The notes under the pieces: model-generated
Database searches by the model: none
Told to the model about the DNA's origin: nothing
Seen by the model: only the letters and a program-made list of their open reading frames with translations
Made by a program: the position numbers and the translations under genes
NCBI RefSeq assembly: GCF_000411255.1
Contig: NZ_KE150413.1
Coordinates: 610,794 to 674,793, forward strand
From: Paenibacillus sp. HGH0039
GTDB taxonomy: Bacteria > Bacillota > Bacilli > Paenibacillales > NBRC-103111
Direction: 5' to 3'
Length of the DNA stretch: 64,000 bases
Shown here: positions 16,030 through 27,700 of the stretch, one piece after another
How positions within the stretch are numbered: position 1 is the first letter of the stretch
Layout of the letters: each line of letters begins with the position of its first letter

Positions 16030-18479
16030 AGAGCGGCCGGATATGGGAAGGGTCGAATGCCGGACAGCCGGAGCTTGCCGCCGCTGCCGCCTCGCTTTTG
16101 GAGCCGGGCGGAGAGAGACGGAACGAAGCCAATGATACGCTGAAAAGGCATTACGAAACACGCACCTCTCCGGTGCTGTTTATCCGCCGAGAAGAACGAG
16201 AGCGGCTTGTGAGTCATGTCCGTAATCATTACGGGGAAGACATGCGGGAAGTGTTGGCCTCCGCCGAACGCGTTGCCGCGAACACGTTCCTCTTCCGCGG
16301 GGAATGGGACATGGAGCCGACTTGCGTTCCGGTCACCTTCGCGGAGAACATCGACTGGCAGCATGTGCCTGCAGGCGATGTGGAGTGGGCTTACATGTTG
16401 AATCGGCATGCGTACTGGGTCGATCTGGGGCAGGCGTACCTGGTCACGGGCGACGGCAAGTACGCGGAAGCGTTCTGCGTGCAGCTGGACGACTGGCTGC
16501 GCCGCAATCCCGTGCCCGCCGGTCCGGCGGAAGCGTCCGCCACTCTGGCGTGGCGGACAATCGAGGCGGGGCTCCGCTGCATCAACTGGATCCGGGCGTA
16601 CGAGTGCTTCCGGGACTATCCGGGATTCACGGCGGAGCTGTTCGGCCGGATGCTGGTTTCGCTGCATGAACACGGCGAGTATATTGCCGGGGCTTTCGAT
16701 CCCTGGAGGCGCCTCAGCAACTGGGGCGTGCTCGAAAACGCGGGCCTCTTTGCGCTCGGCGTATTTATGCCCGAGTTCCGAAATGCGGCGTTCTGGCTGG
16801 AAGTAAGCGCCGACCGGCTGCGGCAGACGGCCGCACTCCAGATCGGCCGCGACGGCTTGCACTGGGAGCAGTCCCCGCTCTACCATAATGAAGTTTTTTT
16901 CCAATATATGCATGTGCTGCACCTCGCTGAAAATAACGGCATCGGATTGTATCCCGAGTGGATCTCGGCCGTGAGGCGTATGGCGAAGGCGAATCTGTAT
17001 TCCGTGAAGCCGAGCGGCAGACAGCTGATGAAAGGCGACAGCGACGACAACGATATGCGCGACGCTTTGACCGCGGGCGCGATCCAGTTCGGGGATGCGG
17101 AGCTGAAATACGCCGGCCACGCCCGCGTGGATCTGGCGAATCTGTGGCTGTACGGCCTGCATAAGGCGGAAGCTTACGAGCGCCTGACGCCGGTACGGCC
17201 GGAAGCGGCATCCCGCGCGTTCGAGGAAGCCGGGCAGTATGTCATGCGCTCGGATTGGGAGCCGGACGCCCGGTTCGCCAGCATGAACTGCGGGCCGATG
17301 GGCGGCGGTCACGGCCATGCGGATATGCTGCATGTGGATCTCTGCGCATACGGCCGGGATTTGCTGATGGACCCCGGCCGCTACACGTATTACGGCGGGG
17401 ATGAGTTCCGCCGGTATTTCAAGCTGGGAGCCGCCCACAACACGACCCTCGTGGACGGCAAAGAATTTACGGAGTACCTCGACACGTGGGACTACGGCCG
17501 TATTGCGGCTCCGCTGGGAACCCGGTGGTCATCGGGACCTGCGGCCGACTATGCGGAAGGCAGCCACGACGGCTATCTTCATCTGGCCGATCCCGTTATC
17601 CCCAAGCGCCGCCTCATCTTCGTCAAGCCGGACTACTGGCTGCTGGCCGACAGCTTCCGCTGCGGGGACGCGCACCGCTTCGAGCAGCGGTTCCACTTTG
17701 CGCCCGGCCAGGTGCGCGTCGAAGAGCGGGGAGTCAGCTTTACGACGGAGGACGGAGCGGCGGGGCTGCACTTGCTGCCGGTTACGCGGACGCCGCTTCT
17801 GACGGAAACGGCGCCGGGGATCGGTGGAAACAGCGCCGGAGCTCCGGCAGAGAAGGCGGCGTACGAGCGGAGCATCGGGTGCAGCGATCAAGCGGGGATA
17901 ACGGCCGGCCAAACGACGGCAGGAGCTCCGGCACAGGCGGGTACAGACGTCAGCGGGGCAGGCGCACAGCCACATGCGGCCGCCGGCACATCGCCGCGGG
18001 CGGAAACGGATGAGGGCGGCCCGGCCTCCCTCACCGTGCCCACTCCCGGCGAGGGAGCGGTTCCCGCGGGCATCGGCGCAGCCGGACGCGGCCCGCTGCT
18101 CGTCCGGACGGAGGACGCCTACGTGTCCTACCGGTATAACGAGATGACGCCCGCTCCGGCCGTAACCTTCTCCTGCGGCTCGACGGGCCCGGCTTCCATG
18201 ATGCAGGTGCTTTACCCGGTCCGTCCCGGAAAGACGGAGGTTCCGGTCGTAGAGCAGGCGGCCGTCTTCACTTACAACGGAGCCAAAGTGCCCGACTCTG
18301 TCGCAGAAGCCTGCCGCCTGACTTGGACGAGTACGGGGGAGCAGCATATTGTGGTGGTCTGCCACCAGACGCCATCGACGAGCATTATGTCTTACGTCGT
18401 GGAGGGCGTTCAAATTTTCGGCGAAGTTGTGCTCATTAAAAAAACGCCGGAAGGCATCGAAACAATCAACGTAAGATAG
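16026..18479 (+). CDS. Heparinase II/III-family protein (polysaccharide lyase-like)
   Basis: An 817-residue protein. An N-terminal alpha/alpha toroid (about 60-380) contains SPLYHNEVFFQYMHVLHLAE (Tyr286, His287), the kind of Tyr/His pair used by these lyases. The heparinase II/III C-terminal beta domain (from about 410) has GGGHGHADMLHVDL with His429 and His431. There is no signal peptide, so the protein should be cytoplasmic. Residues about 597-690 form a Gly/Ala/Thr/Pro-rich insert that interrupts the C-terminal beta domain and is not typical of the family. It is translationally coupled to GH88, and together they would degrade an acidic oligosaccharide. The exact polymer (heparosan, chondroitin, alginate-like or other) cannot be decided. 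Confidence 0.82.
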   Translation: MKSGRIWEGSNAGQPELAAAAASLLEPGGERRNEANDTLKRHYETRTSPVLFIRREERERLVSHVRNHYGEDMREVLASAERVAANTFLFRGEWDMEPTCVPVTFAENIDWQHVPAGDVEWAYMLNRHAYWVDLGQAYLVTGDGKYAEAFCVQLDDWLRRNPVPAGPAEASATLAWRTIEAGLRCINWIRAYECFRDYPGFTAELFGRMLVSLHEHGEYIAGAFDPWRRLSNWGVLENAGLFALGVFMPEFRNAAFWLEVSADRLRQTAALQIGRDGLHWEQSPLYHNEVFFQYMHVLHLAENNGIGLYPEWISAVRRMAKANLYSVKPSGRQLMKGDSDDNDMRDALTAGAIQFGDAELKYAGHARVDLANLWLYGLHKAEAYERLTPVRPEAASRAFEEAGQYVMRSDWEPDARFASMNCGPMGGGHGHADMLHVDLCAYGRDLLMDPGRYTYYGGDEFRRYFKLGAAHNTTLVDGKEFTEYLDTWDYGRIAAPLGTRWSSGPAADYAEGSHDGYLHLADPVIPKRRLIFVKPDYWLLADSFRCGDAHRFEQRFHFAPGQVRVEERGVSFTTEDGAAGLHLLPVTRTPLLTETAPGIGGNSAGAPAEKAAYERSIGCSDQAGITAGQTTAGAPAQAGTDVSGAGAQPHAAAGTSPRAETDEGGPASLTVPTPGEGAVPAGIGAAGRGPLLVRTEDAYVSYRYNEMTPAPAVTFSCGSTGPASMMQVLYPVRPGKTEVPVVEQAAVFTYNGAKVPDSVAEACRLTWTSTGEQHIVVVCHQTPSTSIMSYVVEGVQIFGEVVLIKKTPEGIETINVR

Positions 18480-18548
18480 CATAAAACAAACGGCGGAATA
18501 TTTTTCCTTTAATGTTGTATATAGATGAAAAAATCTTAATAACGAATT

Positions 18549-18577
18549 GAAAATGTCTCCTGGAAGGAGACATTTTC
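18549..18577 (+). other. Perfect leader hairpin just upstream of the GH35 ribosome binding site
   Basis: A perfect 12-bp stem (GAAAATGTCTCC / GGAGACATTTTC, loop TGGAA) ends 4 nt before AAGGAGG of the GH35 gene. It may end the heparinase transcript or shape the GH35 leader. Without a long T-run after it, a role in mRNA stability or translation is also possible. Confidence 0.55.
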
Positions 18578-18592
18578 TCATAAGGAGGTTAC

Positions 18593-21415
18593 ATGCGCAT
18601 GACCCGTGTACAATACGACCGCAACAGCTGGATCATCGACGGCAGACGGGTATTTATTTTATCCGCCGCCGTCCATTATTTCCGTCTGCCGAGAGCGGAA
18701 TGGGCGGAGGTGCTGGACAAGTCCAAGGAGGCCGGATGCAACTGCATCGAAACCTACGTTCCCTGGAACTGGCACGAAGAAGAGGAAGGGCAGTGGGATT
18801 TCAGCGGAGACAAAGATCTGGGAGCGTTCCTGGACCTCTGCGCCGAGCGCGGCCTGTACGTGATCGTGCGGCCGGGACCGTATATTTGCGCCGAATGGGA
18901 TATGGGCGGTCTGCCCTACTGGCTGGAGCGGAAGCCGGATATGCAGTACCGGAAATTCCACCGGGAATTCCTGCATTACGTGGATCTCTACTGGGATCGT
19001 CTCGTACCGGTCGTTCTGCCCCGTCTTCTTTCGAATTCGGGCACCGTTATTATGGTTCAGGTGGAAAACGAATTCCAGGCGCTCGGCAAGCCGGATAAAG
19101 CGTATATGGAATATTTGCGGGACGGGCTGATAGAGCGGGGGATCGACGTTCCCCTGGTTACCTGCTACGGCGCTGTAGACGGAGCGGTCGAGTTCCGCAA
19201 TTTCTGGTCTCATGCCGAGGAGCATGCCCGCACGCTGGAAGAGCGTTTCGCCGACCAACCCAAAGGCGTCCTGGAGTTCTGGATCGGCTGGTTCGAACAG
19301 TGGGGCGGACCGCGGGCCAATCAGAAAACCGCGTCCCAGGTGGAACGCAAGACGTACGAGTTGATTCGCGAGGGGTTTACGGCGATTAACTATTATATGT
19401 TTTTCGGCGGCACGAATTTCGGGCATTGGGGCGGCAGAACGATCGGGGAGCATACGTTTATGACGACCTCCTACGATTACGACGCTGCGCTCGACGAATA
19501 TTTGAGACCCACGGCCAAATACAAAGCGCTGAAGCTTGTCCATGATTTCGTGCGCTGGATGGAGCCGCTTCTGACGGAAACGACCGGCAGCACGGCCTTT
19601 ATCCCACTGGGCAAACACTCGTCCGCCAAAAAGAAATCCGGCCCGCAGGGCACGATTCTGTTTATTCATAACGACGATACGGAGCGCCTGAACGGGATGC
19701 TCGATCTGCAAAAGTTCGGAATCGGTTGTCCTCTTCCAGGAGACAACGATTCCATGCAAGCCAGGGCACTGCAGGCGGCCGGTCGGCACGACCACGCAGC
19801 CCCCGCTTCCGGCCAAGCCGCGAAGCCGATCTCCCCGCTCCCTTACACGGTGGAAGCGGGAGCTATCCTGCCGGTCGTATGCGGCGTGGAAATCGGTCGC
19901 ACCGGGGCCGGCCAGCCGGTCACCCTGGAGGCGATGACCGGCTTTACGACGGGCTTCGACCGCGGCAGAGGCGCCGTGTACCACGAGGCGGGCCAGCAGT
20001 CCGCACTGGTTCTCTCCGCGGCCGGACTCACCGGCCTGGAAGCGGACTGTCCGCTGCCGCAGCGCGTTCGCACGGACGAAGAAGGCCGCCTCGTCTTCAC
20101 GCTGTTCCACGGGAAACGTCCGCAGACGATCACGGTGAGACACGCCGGCGAGGAAATCGCCCGCATCACCGTGACGGACCGTGCGGCCGTCGAAGCGGAA
20201 GCGGCTTCTATTCCGGAGGCCCGGGGAACGGCCCCGGTTCTGACGGACTGGCAGCGGGCCGATGAGGAACCGGATGCCGAGAAGGAATTTGCCCGTGAAG
20301 CCGAAGGTCCGCTCGATTTCACGTCTTTCGGCCGGTTCAGCGGGTACCTGGCTTACGAGGCCGAGGTCGATTCCGCAGAGGAAGCGCTTCGTACGCTCAC
20401 GCTTCCGCGCATCGAGGACCCGGCACGGGTCTACGTAAACGGCCGGTACGCCGGGCAAACAACGGAAATCGGAGCGGCGGCGTTCGATATCCCGCTTCGG
20501 CAGGGAGCCAACCGCCTGCGGATTCTCGTGCAGAATATGGGCCGCTACAATTTCACCCAGACGCTTGCCGAGCCGAAGGGGCTGAGCGCGATGCCGAGCC
20601 TGGGCGGAGCAAGCGCCGATTTGACGGAGGGCTGGCAGGTTGACGGCGCCGGGCGTGTCCATTCCTTGCGGGCGCTGCCGGAAATCGAAGGCCGGATCGG
20701 CCTGTACCGGACGCTGCATACCGGCAAAGAGTACGACAGCGGCGTCATCGTCGGGTACGGTTTATCCAGGCTGCGCGTAAACGGCCGTAAGGTCGTTCCT
20801 CAGCTCTGGAACGAGACGGCGTGGAACCGAGGCGAAGCCCCGTATGGGGTGGCGGACATCGGCGAGCTGCTCAGGGAGGGCTGCAACGAACTGGAATTCG
20901 ACGCCGAAGGAATCAGCCATATTCCGAAAATGAAGCTTTACCTGTATGCTTCGGCTTCCCGTATTTCCGGCTGGGTTACGGCGGGCGCGGCCGATCCGCT
21001 CGGTGCGGCGAACTGGTCGGCACTGGAATCGGAGCCGGAGTCTGGGCCAAATGCGGCGGCAGCGCCGTCGCAGGAGGCGGTCCCGGACCGGGACAGGCTT
21101 CCCCGCTGGTTTAAAGCTGCTTTCGACTGGCCGGAACATAGCGGCGATGACAGCTTGAAGCGTACGGACAGCGTCCATGCGGAGCAAGCGGGCGAGCCGG
21201 ACGGAGCCAAGCTGAAAATCACGCTCGACGGGCTCAGCAAAGGGATTTTGTGGGTGAACGGATTTTGCCTGGGCCGTTACTGGCAGATCGGTCCCCAGGA
21301 ATCCTACAAGATTCCGGTCAGCCTGCTGAAGAAGCGCAACGAAGTCCTTTTCTATGACGAAGAGGGCTGTCATCCCGGCGGCGTCAGACTGGAACTTGTG
21401 GGCGGGCCCGCTTAA
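18593..21415 (+). CDS. GH35 beta-galactosidase family protein
   Basis: A 940-residue glycosidase. The TIM barrel (about 5-330) starts with FILSAAVHYFRLPRAEW and contains CNCIETYVPWNWHE. The catalytic acid/base is Glu160 in VQVENEF, and the nucleophile is Glu228 in LEFWIGWFEQWGG. C-terminal beta domains follow (about 560-680 and 720-935, ending with the jelly-roll signature KGILWVNGFCLGRYWQIGP). No signal peptide is present, suggesting cytoplasmic use of imported oligosaccharide. ATG 18593 lies 4 nt after AAGGAGG; ATG 18599 is an alternative with 10-nt spacing. Two loosely conserved Ala/Pro-rich insertions occur near 380-410 and 800-830. The linkage and sugar are inferred from the family only. 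Confidence 0.88.
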   Translation: MRMTRVQYDRNSWIIDGRRVFILSAAVHYFRLPRAEWAEVLDKSKEAGCNCIETYVPWNWHEEEEGQWDFSGDKDLGAFLDLCAERGLYVIVRPGPYICAEWDMGGLPYWLERKPDMQYRKFHREFLHYVDLYWDRLVPVVLPRLLSNSGTVIMVQVENEFQALGKPDKAYMEYLRDGLIERGIDVPLVTCYGAVDGAVEFRNFWSHAEEHARTLEERFADQPKGVLEFWIGWFEQWGGPRANQKTASQVERKTYELIREGFTAINYYMFFGGTNFGHWGGRTIGEHTFMTTSYDYDAALDEYLRPTAKYKALKLVHDFVRWMEPLLTETTGSTAFIPLGKHSSAKKKSGPQGTILFIHNDDTERLNGMLDLQKFGIGCPLPGDNDSMQARALQAAGRHDHAAPASGQAAKPISPLPYTVEAGAILPVVCGVEIGRTGAGQPVTLEAMTGFTTGFDRGRGAVYHEAGQQSALVLSAAGLTGLEADCPLPQRVRTDEEGRLVFTLFHGKRPQTITVRHAGEEIARITVTDRAAVEAEAASIPEARGTAPVLTDWQRADEEPDAEKEFAREAEGPLDFTSFGRFSGYLAYEAEVDSAEEALRTLTLPRIEDPARVYVNGRYAGQTTEIGAAAFDIPLRQGANRLRILVQNMGRYNFTQTLAEPKGLSAMPSLGGASADLTEGWQVDGAGRVHSLRALPEIEGRIGLYRTLHTGKEYDSGVIVGYGLSRLRVNGRKVVPQLWNETAWNRGEAPYGVADIGELLREGCNELEFDAEGISHIPKMKLYLYASASRISGWVTAGAADPLGAANWSALESEPESGPNAAAAPSQEAVPDRDRLPRWFKAAFDWPEHSGDDSLKRTDSVHAEQAGEPDGAKLKITLDGLSKGILWVNGFCLGRYWQIGPQESYKIPVSLLKKRNEVLFYDEEGCHPGGVRLELVGGPA

Positions 21416-21448
21416 GCGGCCGGAATCGCCAAAATCTTTTCCAAAAGC

Positions 21449-21495
21449 AAAAGACATCGGAACTTTGTCTCTCGGGGCGGTTCCGGTGTCTTTTT
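21449..21495 (+). terminator. Terminator after the GH35 gene
   Basis: AAAAGACATCGGAAC paired with GTTCCGGTGTCTTTTT (one G:T pair), followed by more T residues, 33 nt after the GH35 stop codon. Confidence 0.8.
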
Positions 21496-21773
21496 CTAGT
21501 TTCAAAAAGAGAAAATTAACAAAATTTTTTGCCATATTTAAATTAAATAATAAAATAATACTTCAAAAAGCGCTTTCTTTCCCTGATAATAGAAAAGGTG
21601 GGGGTATTTCTAAATCATGAATGAAAGTGCTCCCGGTTCATAAAATCTTTATAAAGATAGGGGGTGGAGTTTACAAGACAACCGTATACTTTCCTGGCAT
21701 GGCCCACTGCTCAACAGCCGGAATGCGGAAATGACGACAAACTTTGAACCAGCTTGGGAGGTATGTGACGATA
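21496..21773 (+). promoter_or_regulatory. AT-rich leader region of the large S-layer protein gene
   Basis: This is the rest of a gap of about 360 bases. It is strongly AT-rich, with no supported gene. It contains the palindrome AAAGCGCTTT (21567-21576), a weak cre-like core, followed by TGATAAT (21584-21590), a possible -10 box. The GGGAGG at 21756-21761 is the likely ribosome binding site. Confidence 0.4.
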
Positions 21774-24700
21774 ATGGTGAAAAACAGACGGAGACTGGCA
21801 TCTTTTCTCAGCGGAATGATGCTGTGTTCCATCCTGCTGCCGGCAGGACAGGGATTAGCGGCAGTGCCCGGCACGACAGCGTCGGCAGGGCAAATCGTGG
21901 ACAAACGGGTGGTGGAAATAGGGCCCGGTGCCACGTACCAATGGATGAATATGAAGCTGGACCGGGGACCGGAAAAGCTCCATTTTGTAGAGTTCGATCC
22001 CAAAAACGCGGCTTTGGAGCTGCAGGCGGGCAAAACCGGGGGCAAGGTTTACGGGATGCAGGGCGTCAGCCAAATGGCTGCGGATGCGGACCGGACGGGC
22101 AACCGGGTCATTGCGGCCGTTAACGGAGATTTTTACGATATGTCCACGGGAATTCCGATGGGGCTGTTTATGGGAGAAGGCCAAATTCTTGCGAGTCCCC
22201 CGGCGGATTGGTACGCCTTCGGCATAAAAACCGACGGGACGAGTCTTTACGGGCCGAGCCCGAAGCTGACCCGGACCCTTGCGTTCGGCGGGCAGAGCAG
22301 TCCCCTTACGGACATCAACCGGCTGCGGGGAACGGAGTCGCTCGTTCTTTACACACCCGAGTTTCACACTTCAACGATGACCAACGACCTTGGGGACGAG
22401 GTGGTGCTCGATGTGACGGGCGGAGCCGTGCAGAGCGGCCAGACGCTTGCGATGAAAGTATCCGAAGTACATAAAAACAAGGGAAATACCCCGCTAGCCC
22501 AAAATCAGGTGGTTTTGTCGGCCTCGGGCAAGTTCCGGGATACGCTGGCCCCGCTGAAGCCGGGGGATGACGTCACCGCCAGCTTTACGCTGGAAGGCGA
22601 ATGGAAAGACGTCCGGGTGGCCATCGGCGGCTCGGGGCTGCTCGTCAAGGACGGGGCCGCCCAGCCGCACAGCGATCCGGCGGCGCATCCGAGAACGGCC
22701 ATCGGGACGAAAGCGGACGGTTCCGTCATCCTGCTGGAAATCGACGGCCGTCAGCCGGGCTTCAGCGAAGGCGTGGACTTGACGGAGCTGGGCCGACTGA
22801 TGAAAGACCTCGGCGCCGTCAATGCGCTGAACCTCGACGGGGGCGGATCTTCCACCTTCGTGGCGCGTATGCCTGGCGAGAAAACGCGGAAAATTCTGAA
22901 CACGCCGTCCGACGGCGGAGAACGCAAAACCGCAAACGGTCTGCTGCTCGTCAACAAAGCGCCGGAGGGCGCTGCGGATAAACTGGTCGTTCAGCCGCAA
23001 ACGGAGCGTGTGCTGACCGGCTCGTCCGCTGCGTTCAAAGCGGCTGCCGTAGACGCCAATCTGCATCCCGCGCCTTTTAACGGGACTCCGCAGTGGAGCA
23101 TCGATCCGGCGGTCGGGACGTTTGCCCCGGACGGCACGTTTACTGCCGGCTCCAAGGCGGGCGAAGCTGTCATCACGGCTGCCTCGGGCGGGTTGACGGG
23201 AACCGGGAAGGTGGAAGTCGTGGAAGATTTGACCGAACTTAAATTTGCCGATGCCGTCAGAACCTTCACGTCCGGCAGCTCGGAAACGCTGAAAATAACG
23301 GCTTTGCGTGACGGGCAGGTCGTTCAAGCGGACAACAGCCGGATTCAGTGGCGCACCGAGGGGCCGATCGGCTCGATTGACGCCGCCGGGGTTTTTACCG
23401 CCACGGCCGAAACCGAGAAAACCGGAAAGATTTATGCCAAATACAAGAACGTAGAGACATCTCTGGATGTGCATGTCGGTGTTCCTCCGGTTATTCTGGA
23501 AGACTTCGAGAACGGGCTGGACCGCTACAATCCGAGTGCGGGCGCCCAGTTCAAGAGCACCGGCGTGAGCATCGAAACGGATGAAGAATTCGTGCGTTTC
23601 GGCAAAAACTCGCTGAAGCTGGCCTACGATTTTACCGGGATGCCGGGAACCTCGGGTGCTTATCTGCAAGTAAAAAGCGGCGCCCAGCCCATCCAGATTC
23701 CGGGCTACCCCGAGAAAATCAGCATGTGGGTATACGGGGACGGGAACAAGCACTGGCTTCGCGCGCAAATGCGCGACGGCAAAGGTGCCGTGGCGCTTGA
23801 TTTTGTCGACCAGACGGTAGGGGTCGATTTCAAAGGGTGGAAGTACCTGGAGGCCGTCGTGCCTAAAGGAAGAACCCTCCCGCTGACGATGGATATGCCG
23901 GTCCGCTATATGGAGACCTCGTCGGCCAAGAAAGACGCCGGAGCGATCTACGTCGATCAGATCCGGGCTCTTTACGGGCCTGCGCAGGACGATATGGACC
24001 CGCCTGTCCTGAAAAATTTCTCGCCGGCCGAAGGCGAGACGATTAAATCGAACCTGCCGACGATCAAAGTGTACGGGGAGGACTACGGCTACGATCCCGC
24101 CAAGCATCCCGGCACGACTCTGATCGATCCGGACAAAATCCGATTCTATCTCGACGGGGCCTTGGTCCAGCATACGCTGTATCCGCCGGAAGGCCGGATT
24201 TACTACACGCCGGGTACGCCTCTGGCGGACGGAATCCATCAGGCGAAGGTTTCGGTCCGTGACCTGTCGGGCAACCAGACGACCAAAGAATGGACGTTCA
24301 ACGTCGACACGGGCTCGGCCAAAATCGTGTACGACACGCCCAAAGATGTGTATGCGGGCGGAACGTATTCCCTCGATGTTAAAGGCATCAAAGCCGCAAG
24401 CATCAGAAACGGCCGCATCGACTTCGCTTTCGATCCGGGTAAAGTCGAAAACATCCGGCTTGTCCGCGGTCCGAAGCTCAGCGATATACAGCTGATAGCT
24501 GACATTGACGGCGCAGCGGGTCTTGTAAGCCTGAAGATGAAAGAGCTTCAGACGGCCTCCCTGACGGATCAGGATATCATCGGCCAAATTCAGTACGATA
24601 TCCGGAAGGATGCGGCCGGCACGAATCTTATCGCCTTTAAGTCCGGCTCCGTTTCGTTTGCGAATACGGGGGATACGAGCTTCTCCTTCTTCGGCCTGCC

Positions 24701-27700
24701 GCTCTCTTCGGAGATCAGCAACCAGTTGAAGCTGGAATGGAACGACTACGGTCACGTGCAGGGATACGAAACCGAGCTTGTCGTGAAAGACGAGCAGGGT
24801 GCCGCTGTCGAAGGGGCCACGGTGCTCGCGGACGGTTCTTCCATCGGAACGACGGACGCTCAGGGCAAGCTCCGTACGCAGGCGCTGACGGCCGCCGTCA
24901 AAAGCTACAAGCTGCAGGTGGCGAAAGGGAACGCCTACAGCGCGGTTTCCGTCTTTGCGGTATCCCCCCTCGGAGGGAGCGAGACGCCTTATAACATTGG
25001 CGTGAACATGGGTCCGGACCCGGCCGCATCGCGCGCGTTTATCTGGCATACGAATCCCGGAACCGAACCGACTGTGGTCGAACTCGTCAAGCAGTCGGAA
25101 TTTACGGATTTTCAAGGCAGCGGCGTGAAACGGATTACGGGAGACAGCAGCTTGTACAGCACGCTGGATATCGGGACGATCCGCATTCATAAAGCGGTCG
25201 CGGACGGCCTGGAGCCGGGAACCTCTTACGTGTACCGCGTAGGAGACGGTAAAGGCCATACGAGCAAGCAGGGTACGTTCAAGACGGCGGAACTTGCGGG
25301 AGACCATACGAAATTTCTGTATTTTGCGGATTCCCAGGCTGGGGATCAGGCAGGTTTTAATTTGTGGGGCAACACGGTGAAAAAAGCGGTCGCCGACAAC
25401 CCGGACGCGGAATTCATGGTTCATGCCGGGGATATGGTCGACAAAGGCTTTAACGAAAAAGAATGGAACATGTGGTTCGGTGCGGCCCAGGATGCGTTTT
25501 TGAACACGACGCTCGTGGGAACGATCGGCAACCATGAAGTCATGGGAACGAGAGAAAACAGCGACTTCCTGGCGCATTTCAACCAGCCGGGCACCGGACT
25601 GGACAGCTTGAAGGGCAGCAGCTTTTCCTATGACTATAAGGACGTTCACTTTGTGGTGCTGAACAGCGAATATCAGTATGAAGAGCAGAAAGAATGGCTG
25701 AAGAAGGATCTGGCCAAAACGAATAAGAAGTGGAAGGTCGCCATTTTCCACCGGGGTCCGTACGGAAGCATCTACGATACCGCCGAACTCCGGAGTTTGT
25801 GGGCTCCTGTACTTGAGGAGAACAAGGTGGATCTCGTGCTGAACGGGCACGATCACATTTATTTGAGAACGTACCCGATGAAAAATAACCATATCGTGGC
25901 GGACGGACAAGGAACGACCTATGTGGTTGCCGGTTCCAGCGGTCCGAAATTTTATCCGGTCACCAAACGGGACTGGCAGCGGGTGATCGACGAGGAGCAG
26001 ACGCAAATGTACGCTTCCATCGACATTACCGGCGACGAGCTGAAATTTGTGACGAAAACGGTCGGCGGCCGGGTCGTGGACGAATTCAGCTTATATAAGA
26101 AGCTGGTTCCTCCGGCATCCGTTGAAATTGAACAGCAGAATCTCAAGCTGGCCGTAGGAGAAAGCGTGAAACTGACCGCCGCCGTCAAACCGGCTAACGC
26201 GACGGACCAGAGCGTGACATGGTCCGTGTACAGCTCGACCCCGGCAGGCGCCGTAACTGTAACGGCCGATGGAGTGGTCCAGGCGGCGGGTCTCGGTACC
26301 GCGGTGATCCGGGCGACGAGCGTCACGGCGCCCGATGTTTACGGAGAGACGACCGTGACGGTGGACCGGCTGCCGTCGGGTCAGCTTGCTTCCATCGAGC
26401 TGTCCGGCAAGGGTTCGCTTAAAGTCGGGGAAACCGATCAGACGGTTACCCGCGCGGTTTACACGGATAACAGCCGGTTCGACCTGCTGGACGGCGTGAC
26501 ATACAGCAGCAGCCGGCCGTCCGTGGCGCAGATCGACCCGCACGGAGCGGTGAAAGCCTTGACGGAAGGAACGACCGTCCTGTCCGCCGTCTACGGCGGA
26601 TTCAACGCGCAGTACGAGCTGACGGTGAAGGCTTCCGGCAGCGGAGGCAGCGACGGCGGCAGCGGAGGAGACTCCGGCGGCGATAACGGCGGCGGAACTC
26701 CGCCAGTACCGCCGGTAGAGCCGCCCGTGAAGCCGCAGCCCGGCTCCGCCGGCAAGCTTGCCGCCACCGCCGCAGAGCTGACGGCGATGAAAGCCGCAGG
26801 CGCGGTCACGTTCGTGGCGTCCGCGCCGTTTGAAGAGCTGGCGCTGCCGGGGAATGCCGGCGCGCTCTTGGGCGACACCGCCGTCCGCGTCCAAGCGGGC
26901 AACGTGGCGGTGACGCTTCCCGCAGCCGTCCTGCGCGAGCTGGGCGAGCTGGTGCCGGCCGCCGAGCGGGAAGGCAGCACGCTGAAGCTGAGCGCGGCAC
27001 GGATCGCCGGCGAAGACGCCCGCAGGCTGCTCGGCAGCGCATCGGCCGCATCCGGGGCGCGGCTTGCGGCGGGAAGCGACCTGCTGGAGTTCCGTCTGAC
27101 CGTCACGACGAAGGACGGCAAAACGAGCGAGCTGACGAAGTTTGCGAAGCCGGTCACGATTGAGCTTCCGGTCGGCGCGAGCGTGGACGCAAGGCTTGCC
27201 GGCATTTATCAAATCGCCGGAAGCGGCGCCCTCGAATATGCCGGCGGTACTTGGCACCTGGGCAAGCTTTCGGCCGATGTGAATCATTTGGGCACGTATG
27301 CCGTGCTGGAATACGGCAAAGCCTATGCCGATGTGCCCGCAGATCACTGGGCCGCCGGAGTCATCAAGGAGCTGACGGCCCGGCACCTGATTGAGGGGAT
27401 GACCGAGAACACGTTTGCTCCCGAGCGGAAAGTGACGCGGGCGGAGTTCACCGCCATGCTCGTCCGTCTGCTGAATTTGAAGGCGGAGGGAGCGCCTACT
27501 TTCTCCGACGTGTCCGGACAGGATTGGTACGCGGGCGCCGTTGCCGCAGCTTCCAAGGCCGGACTCGTAAACGGCGTCAGCGCCTCCGAATTTGCGCCGG
27601 AAGCGGTCATCAAGCGCCAGGAAATGGCGGCGATGATCGTACGGGCGTACGAGGCTGCGGCCGGGAAGAAGGCAGCCGGAGGCGAGCCCGTCCGTTTCGC

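Noticed and set aside
22494-26006. Very long open frame (1170 codons) antisense to the SLH-anchored protein
   Set aside because: It mirrors the GC-rich codon pattern of the sense gene; the sense frame has signal peptide and catalytic motifs, while the antisense translation is Arg/His-rich with no domains.
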